From the NCBI GenBank assembly GCA_945862475.1, contig CAMAYW010000089.1:1-8333 (forward strand): a DNA stretch of 8,333 bases. Reading direction: 5' to 3'. Positions 1-5,720 of the stretch are shown here, piece by piece; the first letter of the stretch is position 1, and every line of letters starts with the position of its first letter. The notes beneath the pieces are model-generated. The model had not been told where the DNA came from and ran no database searches. It was given only the letters and a program-made list of their open reading frames with translations. The stretch comes from Bacteriovorax stolpii (lineage in GTDB: Bacteria; Bdellovibrionota; Bacteriovoracia; Bacteriovoracales; Bacteriovoracaceae). A program made the position numbers and the translations under genes.

Positions 1-1958
1 GCAGGTTTTACTTCATTATAAAGGATGACTTCTTCTTTCGCATTTTGGACTTTCATTCCATTAACTGAAATTCCACGAACAGCATTTTTTATACTCGTCG
101 GGGCTTCAGAGTTAAGACAATTATAGAATGAACTCACCATATATCCATCAGCGATTTGAAAAACAGAACCACTTGGAGTTTCGGAGTCACTATGATTAAT
201 GCCTTCACAACTTTTCCATAGCGAGCGTGCTTCTGCCCGTATTTCCTCAACCTGAGATTGAACCAAAACGTGATAACTTTTTTTAAGTTCATCTTTTACA
301 GTTTCATAAGAGTGATATGAGGAATACATATCGATGAGATCATTCGTTTGATCGTCAGGAAGATTGAGAAGAAGTGCTTTCTCCGTCGCTCTTTTTCGTA
401 TTAAATCTTTAAAACATTTTGACTCATCACTTTCTCCAAAACAATTAACATACGCTTCTCTCGCTGGAGTTTTATCTGAAAGATCATCATAGAAAGTTTT
501 AATTCTTCCCAAATAGGCAGGGTCTTTCTTCAAATCTTGAACGTATTTATCAAAAATCGTAATTAAACTCTCCTTCATGACTGCATTCCACTTACCTTCC
601 ATCGAATGATGGTTCTGGACGCGACATCCGTCTGGTTTATAGAGCATCGTTTTATTTTTAATTTCTTGAGCAATTTCTGAAGCCCTCTCTCCAAGACAAT
701 TGATCATTTGAGGGAGAAGAGGTGTCGAGAAATCTTTAGGAGAGAAAAAGACAGATTTTGGTGATGACTTTTCTTTAGAGCAATCAATCACAGACTTAAA
801 TGACTTTTGTAAAATTTCAGATTGATACTCTTCAATCCAACCTTTAACAATCATATCTCTGTAAAAAGATTTACTAAAATAATACTCCTTTGAAACAAAA
901 TCATAATGTTTATCGGTGAGGTTTTTCTTAGTGATGTCTCCTTCCACTCTAAAAAAAGCAATCGATTCAGCAAAATTCTCCTCTGGAGCAGTACCGGCAT
1001 ATCCTGATACGAGTTTAATATCCTTAGTGTGCGCCCATCTTCGTTTAGGTTTCTCATCCTTATCTACATATTCTTCTAAGAAAAAGCCCGCCAGTTGTAA
1101 GTAATCCTCTTTATGGGAGCGATAAAACGATTTACTTCCTCGTCCACCTTCAAAATCCACATGGTGTGACAACTCATGAGTCACAGCTTGATATAAGTAC
1201 CCCATATCTATATCTGAAGAAACACTGAGGCAGCTATCAGTAAGGAGAATATAGCCACTACTGTAGGCAAGACCACAAGCAGAAGGACCTGCTTCTTCAA
1301 AGTTTTCACCACGTGGGATTCTTTGAACTTCTTTCAAGTAACTGAGAGTTGTGTGCGGGGCCTTCAGCATGTGAGAGAGACGCCAAAGAGCATATAATTC
1401 TTTATCCGAGAAAAGATATTTATCAAAACTATGAGTTTTATCTTTATATTCACCAGGATTTTTTGATTTTTGTACGGGAATTTTATTATCAGCGGCGAGC
1501 ATGTGCCCAAACCTTAGATACCAAAGGTAATGAACGTAACCCGCGACATTATTCTCTTTTCCGTAAATTTTATTATAGATACAAGGAACATCTCGGCAGG
1601 AAGAGTAATCAAATGCATCCGGATTATTAAGATCACCCAAGTCTTTACCGTATTTTTTTAGGAACTGACTCTGAGGTGAAGGCAAGGTGGATAAATCAAG
1701 ATGCTTCCAAGTTCCAACACTCTTTGGAGAAGAGGCAAACTGTTGTTCTAATTCTTGGACTTCACTCTTAAGTGTTTCGACATTAAAAATATCAATGAGA
1801 CACTTGCCCTCTCCACTGGTATTGGCAAGGGCCCTTTCAAGAACTTTATCCGTTTCACTCTTTTTCTCAAAATGAGAAATAAGAGTTTTCGGAGTTTTTT
1901 CTGAACATGCAGAAAAAAGAAAAATAAAAGAAAGGAATAAAGTTTTATTTCTTATCAT
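1..1958 (-). CDS. Large lipoprotein with ATLF/M34-like zinc metallopeptidase domain (C-terminus beyond window)
   Basis: The frame is open for 652 codons from an ATG at 1958 to the left edge, so the C-terminus is missing. The start is supported by an AAGGA Shine-Dalgarno at 1968-1972, 9 nt upstream. The N-terminus is a lipoprotein signal ending in F-S-A-C18, so a lipid-anchored envelope protein is expected. Residues 261-268 read HELSHHVD: HExxH gives two zinc ligands and the catalytic Glu, followed by Asp at the position common in the lethal-factor group. Y320 and E327 lie in a motif ending N-F-A-E, with the same Tyr-to-Glu spacing as Y728/E735 of anthrax lethal factor; E327 is therefore the likely third ligand. 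Residues from about 345 on are probably helical and cysteine-containing, and I recognise no domain there. The gene overlaps the upstream small lipoprotein gene by 14 nt and is probably translationally coupled to it. Zinc peptidase activity is inferred from motifs; substrate unknown. Confidence 0.85.
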   Translation of the reverse strand, partial: MIRNKTLFLSFIFLFSACSEKTPKTLISHFEKKSETDKVLERALANTSGEGKCLIDIFNVETLKSEVQELEQQFASSPKSVGTWKHLDLSTLPSPQSQFLKKYGKDLGDLNNPDAFDYSSCRDVPCIYNKIYGKENNVAGYVHYLWYLRFGHMLAADNKIPVQKSKNPGEYKDKTHSFDKYLFSDKELYALWRLSHMLKAPHTTLSYLKEVQRIPRGENFEEAGPSACGLAYSSGYILLTDSCLSVSSDIDMGYLYQAVTHELSHHVDFEGGRGSKSFYRSHKEDYLQLAGFFLEEYVDKDEKPKRRWAHTKDIKLVSGYAGTAPEENFAESIAFFRVEGDITKKNLTDKHYDFVSKEYYFSKSFYRDMIVKGWIEEYQSEILQKSFKSVIDCSKEKSSPKSVFFSPKDFSTPLLPQMINCLGERASEIAQEIKNKTMLYKPDGCRVQNHHSMEGKWNAVMKESLITIFDKYVQDLKKDPAYLGRIKTFYDDLSDKTPAREAYVNCFGESDESKCFKDLIRKRATEKALLLNLPDDQTNDLIDMYSSYHSYETVKDELKKSYHVLVQSQVEEIRAEARSLWKSCEGINHSDSETPSGSVFQIADGYMVSSFYNCLNSEAPTSIKNAVRGISVNGMKVQNAKEEVILYNEVKP

Positions 1959-2364
1959 GTTCAATAATCCTTGAAACAAATTCACTACCTTCTGTGTAGA
2001 TAACCGTTATCCCCTCTGATAAGCACTTAAGTTCATATTCAGGTGCAATATGACCATCAGTAACCGCAACCTTTTTTGTCACGGTATCACAGTCTTTTAA
2101 TTTATGTTTCCAGTACAGAAGTGATCGTTCATCACCTTTCGGTTCTTTAAATCCATGGGTGACAATATCGTCTTTGACTTGAAATTTTTCATTATTCTCA
2201 TAGATGAGCATTTTACCGTCTTTCACTGGAATAGGTTTTTCCTCAACGGGGGTGCCTTTCATCGCAACAAGATCTGAAACTTTTGTTTTTCCGTAATCAA
2301 CTGAAGAGTGTTTTACACCACAGGCGGCCAAAAGAAGCAGGGCCAAATATATCGTTTGTTTCAT
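1945..2364 (-). CDS. Small lipoprotein, possibly BamE/SmpA-like
   Basis: A 139-aa protein starting with a textbook lipoprotein signal: Lys2, a hydrophobic run of Leu/Ala, then lipobox L-A-A-C15 followed by Gly. The start is fixed by GGAGGAG at 2375-2381 on the minus strand, 10 nt upstream. After the anchor come a G-T-P turn (37-39), a charged loop and alternating strands (I-Y at 54-55, F-Q-V-K at 61-64). This recalls the SmpA/OmlA (BamE-like) fold, where a small protein compares G-x-P and a Tyr-containing hairpin, but the match is by eye and weak. C92 and C114 could form a periplasmic disulfide. It is the first gene of a minus-strand operon with the large metallopeptidase lipoprotein and overlaps it by 14 nt, so the two probably work together in the envelope. 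Gene reality is nearly certain; function is not known. Confidence 0.9.
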   Translation of the reverse strand: MKQTIYLALLLLAACGVKHSSVDYGKTKVSDLVAMKGTPVEEKPIPVKDGKMLIYENNEKFQVKDDIVTHGFKEPKGDERSLLYWKHKLKDCDTVTKKVAVTDGHIAPEYELKCLSEGITVIYTEGSEFVSRIIEHDKK

Positions 2365-2550
2365 GAATAAAATTCTCCTCCATCCCTTATCGGAGGATTA
2401 GTTGACGGCTTTAGTTTTAAAAGAGTTTTTACTCTTAACCATCTGAATTTACTCTAATGAAGTCGACCTTAATTTCTCATCAAGATTGACTCAGTCATAT
2501 AGGCATCCCGAAATTTAAGGGATAACTTTCACCTTCGTTTTGAGGAAAAA
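2365..2550. promoter_or_regulatory. Divergent intergenic region with presumed back-to-back promoters
   Basis: This 186-bp gap lies between two divergent operons and must hold promoters for both. On the plus strand TTGACT at 2486-2491 is a good -35 candidate, but the sequence 16-18 bp downstream (around 2508-2515) is only a poor -10. On the minus strand TTGATG (2478-2483) is a weak -35 candidate without a clear -10. AAGAGT-TTTT-ACTCTT at 2421-2436 is a small hairpin or operator-like palindrome. ATCCCTTA (2382-2389) and TAAGGGAT (2516-2523) place the same 8-mer in both leaders in opposite orientation. ATCCC/GGGAT (2505-2509, 2519-2523) could also form a small hairpin ahead of the plus-strand gene. 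No small ORF or RNA gene is evident. Confidence 0.35.
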
Positions 2551-3342
2551 ATGAAGCTTTTGATATTTATTTTTCTGTGTTTTATAAATTTGAAATGCTT
2601 TGGAGATACTTTCACATCGAAAGTCCATTCCATTGATTCCAATCTTATTAAATTTTCGAATGGAAGAGTGGGCTTTCTAAAAAATTCCACATCTCTTCCC
2701 AAGCGCGGTCAAGTCGTAGAGGCCCATTTAAATCATTCATCTCAATTTCTATCTTTTAGAGTTATTCATAAAGAGTCCCTTTTAGATGCGAACGATTTTC
2801 TTTCAGAAGGTCCCCTTCCCTTTGAACCAACGATTCTCAATGATCTCAAGGAGGCCGAAACCATTTTTCATCGTTCAAACGGATTTTATAAAAGGATTTC
2901 TGAATGTTCTGATCGCGCTCATGTATGGGCCCATGATGAATTTAAATACTCTGGAGTAAAATCACTCAAGGCCTTCGTTTTTTTTACGGCTTCCTATATC
3001 AATAGTGTTGGTTTTAAATGGTGGTTCCACGTCGCCCCAATGTACCGTACTAACATTCAAGGACAATTCATCGATCTCGTGATGGATTATAGATACAGCG
3101 ATAGACCACTTACGGTGAAAGAATGGACAGATCTTTTCGTTTATACAAAAAGAAGCTGTAAAGTAACGACTAAATTTTCTGAGTATAACGTGAATCCCCA
3201 AACTGAAAACTGCTATCTCATTTTTGAATCTATGCACTATCAGCTCCCTGGGGAAATATTTGATCAAGAAAGAGTCTCTCGATACAAAAATCAAACATCT
3301 GACTTTGAAATCAGAGCATCTAAAAAAAGGGCCTTTGAATGA
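2551..3342 (+). CDS. Secreted protein-glutamine glutaminase-like cysteine deamidase
   Basis: A 263-aa protein with an N-terminal signal peptide (hydrophobic residues 3-14, probable signal peptidase I cut after C-F-G18; Lys before Cys16 argues against a lipoprotein). GAGGAA at 2542-2547 supports the start. Residues 19-80 look like a small beta domain, possibly a pro-region. The rest matches the protein-glutaminase pattern: C119-S-D-R-A-H, then W-W-F-H160-V-A-P, then V-M-D179-Y and a late E-W. Spacings are 41 and 19 residues; the Chryseobacterium proteolyticum enzyme, from memory, has 41 and 20. That family uses a Cys-His-Asp triad to deamidate protein glutamine side chains to glutamate. C203 and C221 may form a disulfide. 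The stop overlaps the next start as ATGA, so the two genes are coupled. The family call is fairly strong; activity and substrate are inferred, and a transglutaminase-fold protease is an alternative. Confidence 0.8.
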   Translation: MKLLIFIFLCFINLKCFGDTFTSKVHSIDSNLIKFSNGRVGFLKNSTSLPKRGQVVEAHLNHSSQFLSFRVIHKESLLDANDFLSEGPLPFEPTILNDLKEAETIFHRSNGFYKRISECSDRAHVWAHDEFKYSGVKSLKAFVFFTASYINSVGFKWWFHVAPMYRTNIQGQFIDLVMDYRYSDRPLTVKEWTDLFVYTKRSCKVTTKFSEYNVNPQTENCYLIFESMHYQLPGEIFDQERVSRYKNQTSDFEIRASKKRAFE

Positions 3343-3998
3343 AACGAGGTTTCATCTTACTATCTCTTTTCTTTTTATCTTGCGGAAAAAATGTTTCAGA
3401 GGGAAATGAAGGCGCGATTCTTGGTGAGGTTGAGATGCCTCAATCCGTTGAATCCTATCGCGGAATTTTAAGGCCAATGAACAATCATCTCTCAGGATTT
3501 CTTCCGTCTGGAATTGCAGAAGTTAAAATCGATCAAAAAGAAATCGCGATAAAAACATTTCTTGATGATGATGCCAAAGTGACGCACATTCAAAGTATCC
3601 ATCTAGGTAAAAGATGTCCTGAAATCTTAGATGATATTAATCTTGATGGAGTCATCGACAGGAATGAAACTCTCATGACATCAGGAAACGTCTATGTTTC
3701 ACTTGATAGTGACATTAATGCAGAGGCATTAGGACAAGGTCTCTACCCCATGGGAGGTGGATACACTTACATCGAAAAAGCTTCTTTGGAAAAAATCACT
3801 GAGGACCTTAAGACTAGAAATCTCCCATTAGATTTCTTAAATCGAGTGGTGATCATTTTTGGCACATACAAAAAAAATAATCTTCCTCAAACGATCGATT
3901 CAAGGGGGGTAACTCCTGTAGAACAGTCCCTTCCTATTGCTTGCGGAATTCTAAGAAAATTAGAATGGGTTAGGCCGACTCGATGGCAAGAGAGATAA
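3339..3998 (+). CDS. Lipoprotein with a canonical EF-hand calcium-binding loop
   Basis: A 219-aa protein with a lipoprotein signal (hydrophobic 5-13, then L-S-C15-G). AAGGG at 3327-3331, 7 nt upstream, and the 4-nt ATGA overlap with the preceding gene support this start. Mid-protein is a segment with H83, H88 and C93-P, followed by a full 12-residue EF-hand loop, D99 to E110 (D-I-N-L-D-G-V-I-D-R-N-E): acidic or Asn residues at loop positions 1, 3, 5, 9 and 12, Gly at 6 and Ile at 8. Calcium binding is therefore likely. C93 and C202 could pair. A glycine-rich stretch (M138-G-G-G-Y-T-Y) precedes a helical segment. I do not recognise a named family. Coupling to the glutaminase-like gene suggests a partner role at the cell envelope (anchor, inhibitor or substrate), which is inference. 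The 3' end overlaps serC on the opposite strand by 29 nt. Confidence 0.88.
   Translation: MKRGFILLSLFFLSCGKNVSEGNEGAILGEVEMPQSVESYRGILRPMNNHLSGFLPSGIAEVKIDQKEIAIKTFLDDDAKVTHIQSIHLGKRCPEILDDINLDGVIDRNETLMTSGNVYVSLDSDINAEALGQGLYPMGGGYTYIEKASLEKITEDLKTRNLPLDFLNRVVIIFGTYKKNNLPQTIDSRGVTPVEQSLPIACGILRKLEWVRPTRWQER
3948..3966. repeat. Perfect 7-bp inverted repeat just beyond the serC stop
   Basis: ATTCTAA (3948-3954) and TTAGAAT (3960-3966) flank a 5-nt loop, three bases past the serC stop codon and inside the 3' end of the opposing lipoprotein gene. The stem is AT-rich, and neither strand has a U-tract right after it, so it is not a convincing intrinsic terminator. It might protect or delimit the 3' end of either transcript, or it may be chance within coding sequence. 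Confidence 0.3.
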
Positions 3999-5088
3999 CT
4001 TTGGTTAATTTTTCTAAATTCTCAAAGCTCACATTATGAAACATCGAAATTCTCAACTGGTTCCGCCCAAGTTTTCGATAGCCATCAATATCATAAGCTA
4101 CATTTTGCTCTCTAAGCATTTTCGTAAGATCATCGACGTTAAACTTTGAATCAATATCAATGGTGGCCACGGCATCAGAACGAAAAGGAATCTCTTCAAT
4201 AAAAGCACTTAAGTAAGACTTTGAATCTGCCCAACCGTAAAGAAGCTTTGCTTTTCTTTTTGCTTCCTCAATAACTTTTTCCTCACCAAGTTTATTCATG
4301 AGTTTAATTTGCTCATTTAAAAAGAAAATGGTGGAAATAGCGGGAGTATTATAAGTTTGGTTATTTTTTGAATTCTCAATCGCGTTTGACCACTTCATAG
4401 ACTCTGGAACAAAACGGCTTTTGTCTCTAGAGATTTTCTCCGCTCTTGAAATTGCTTTGGGAGACATAATCGCAACATACAATCCCCCCTCAGAGGCAAA
4501 AACTTTTTGTGGTGAAAAATAATAGAGATCGATGTTCTTAAAATCGGCCTTAATCTGTCCCGCGCCCGAAGTGGCATCCACGGCCATTAGAGTATTGGGA
4601 TTTTTAAGTGTAGGAATATTTGTTAACTGAACACCCGTGGAAGTTTCATTCAAGGTACAACAAATAATATCATACCCTTCTTCCTCCACAGGATTGATCC
4701 CTTTTCCAAAATCTACTTTGACTGCCTTTGTAGAAATCCATGGGATCAGTGAGTGCGCACGGTACCACTTGTCTGAAAACTCCCCGCAAATAAAATGAAG
4801 AGAGGATTTTTCTACGAGCCCTAATCCAATCATATCCCAAAGAAAAGTTGCACCACCATTTCCTAAAACGACTTCATAATCCGAAGGGAGTTTAAAGTAA
4901 GTACGAAGACCATCCTGAACTTCCTTTACGAGATTTCTCACGGCCATTTTCCTGTGACTCGTTCCCAAGAGCGAGAAACCTGTATTGGCGAGATGCTGGA
5001 CAGATTCAGTCGGAATGAGAGAGGGCCCCACTCCAAATCTCGGGTCAGAGGGAATTAACTCTTTCGGTACTTTGAACGTTTCAAACAT
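3970..5088 (-). CDS. serC: Phosphoserine aminotransferase, actinobacterial type
   Basis: A 372-aa class V, PLP-dependent aminotransferase. It converts 3-phosphohydroxypyruvate and glutamate to phosphoserine and 2-oxoglutarate, the second step of serine synthesis; the same enzyme type can serve pyridoxine synthesis. Visible motifs: R-F-G-V-G-P-S near the N-terminus, G-T-S-H-R (42-46), G-N-G-G-A-T (76-81), N-E-T-S-T-G-V (147-153), D171-A-T-S-G-A-G (PLP pyridine-nitrogen Asp), and F-S-P-Q-K195 followed by F-A-S-E-G-G, where K195 is the Schiff-base lysine. N-Q-T-Y-N-T-P and Y-R-K-L-G-R-N-Q-L-R complete the pattern. These blocks match, from memory, the Mycobacterium SerC much more closely than the E. 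coli one, which is unexpected for a Gram-negative. Length is full. GAGGAG at 5095-5100, 6 nt upstream, supports the start. No serA or serB lies in the window. Confidence 0.95.
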   Translation of the reverse strand: MFETFKVPKELIPSDPRFGVGPSLIPTESVQHLANTGFSLLGTSHRKMAVRNLVKEVQDGLRTYFKLPSDYEVVLGNGGATFLWDMIGLGLVEKSSLHFICGEFSDKWYRAHSLIPWISTKAVKVDFGKGINPVEEEGYDIICCTLNETSTGVQLTNIPTLKNPNTLMAVDATSGAGQIKADFKNIDLYYFSPQKVFASEGGLYVAIMSPKAISRAEKISRDKSRFVPESMKWSNAIENSKNNQTYNTPAISTIFFLNEQIKLMNKLGEEKVIEEAKRKAKLLYGWADSKSYLSAFIEEIPFRSDAVATIDIDSKFNVDDLTKMLREQNVAYDIDGYRKLGRNQLRISMFHNVSFENLEKLTKVISLAIESA

Positions 5089-5103
5089 AAAAAACTCCTC
5101 GAA

Positions 5104-5112
5104 CTATGATAG
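5104..5112. promoter_or_regulatory. Symmetric CTATGATAG, candidate shared -10 of a bidirectional promoter
   Basis: The 56-bp gap between the divergent serC and beta-barrel genes contains CTATGATAG, a palindrome apart from its central base. It reads TATGAT on the plus strand (5105-5110) and TATCAT on the minus strand (5106-5111), each matching the -10 consensus in 5 of 6 positions. Neither direction has a clear -35 at 17 bp. A plus-strand start would lie about 28 nt upstream of the beta-barrel ATG. The minus-strand reading places the element so close to serC that its leader would be very short and include the GAGGAG. Confidence 0.35.
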
Positions 5113-5144
5113 CGATCCCCTGGGAAATTTGGTAGCTTTTAACA

Positions 5145-5717
5145 ATGTACAGGACGTTAATTTATCTTATTTTTGGCTGTTTTTGCGCTGCAAGCTTTGC
5201 TCAAGATAGATATCTATTAAATTTTGGAACCTACACTGAATTCTATAATGCCATTCAAATGGATCCATCCGGGGGTCTTAGAAAATTTGATCCTGCTCCA
5301 ACTGTTGGTTTCGGAGTAGAGAAAAAATTTGAAAATGGTTTTTTGTTTCTTCCAGAAATAAATTGGGTTCTCCCGAGAAAATCTGGAGATAGTATCTATA
5401 AAAACATCTTGATCGGAAGAGCGGATTTTTCCTATGACATGATAGACTGGCTTCGAATGAGAGTGGGAACTTCCATTGTGTGGCTTAATCAGCATGGGAC
5501 GGGTGGAAAAGAAACAATGAACAATGGAAATGGGACATCGACGTTTTACTACCCAAGTGAAAATCGATCGAGTTTTAACAATACACTCGATCTAGGAGCA
5601 GAAGTCCTTTTTTCAAGTCTCTCATTTCGTCTGCAAACGTATATTTTCTCGGCCCTAAAAGAAGAGCGAAGACAAATTTCCTATTCACTTTTTGTCACTT
5701 ATTACTGGGACAGGTAG
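5145..5717 (+). CDS. Probable outer-membrane beta-barrel protein
   Basis: A 190-aa protein with a signal peptide: hydrophobic residues 5-14, then A-A-S-F-A19 with a likely signal peptidase I cut before Q20. C12 and C14 lie in the hydrophobic core but do not make a good lipobox. The mature part consists of short amphipathic strands with alternating aromatic and polar residues (for example F-L-F-L-P-E-I-N-W, L-I-G-R-A-D-F-S-Y, Y-S-L-F-V-T-Y-Y-W near the C-terminus) joined by Gly/Asn/Ser-rich loops such as 117-135. This is the look of a small 8-stranded outer-membrane barrel. No specific family is recognised. The Shine-Dalgarno is weak (GGTAG at 5131-5135), so translation may be modest, but an ATG directly before the signal peptide supports the start. 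The metalloprotease gene begins 3 nt after its stop, so the two form an operon. Confidence 0.8.
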   Translation: MYRTLIYLIFGCFCAASFAQDRYLLNFGTYTEFYNAIQMDPSGGLRKFDPAPTVGFGVEKKFENGFLFLPEINWVLPRKSGDSIYKNILIGRADFSYDMIDWLRMRVGTSIVWLNQHGTGGKETMNNGNGTSTFYYPSENRSSFNNTLDLGAEVLFSSLSFRLQTYIFSALKEERRQISYSLFVTYYWDR

Positions 5718-5720
5718 CTT

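Noticed and set aside
851..1875. Several short open frames (for example 851-1057 minus, 916-1104, 1349-1630 and 1687-1875 plus) inside the large lipoprotein gene
   Set aside because: They overlap the continuous 652-codon minus-strand frame, have no Shine-Dalgarno worth noting and no recognisable protein features.
2596..2607. Cys16 of the glutaminase-like protein as a lipoprotein anchor
   Set aside because: The residue before it is Lys, which does not fit a lipobox; a signal peptidase I site after Gly18 fits better.
2962..3294. 110-codon minus-strand open frame opposite the glutaminase-like gene
   Set aside because: The plus-strand frame has a signal peptide, a Shine-Dalgarno and a family-specific triad; the minus frame has none of these.
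3948..3966. Inverted repeat ATTCTAA/TTAGAAT as a serC terminator
   Set aside because: The stem is AT-only in all but one pair and no U-tract follows on the minus strand, so it does not meet the usual intrinsic terminator form.
5175..5189. Cys12/Cys14 of the barrel protein as a lipobox
   Set aside because: Phe or Cys occupies positions where the lipobox needs small residues, and a good signal peptidase I site (S-F-A before Q20) follows.
5131..5720. GGTAGCTT found just before both the barrel start (5131-5138) and the matrixin start (5713-5720)
   Set aside because: The second copy includes the stop codon of the barrel gene and the spacing to the two ATGs differs (6 versus 0 nt), so a shared element is unlikely.
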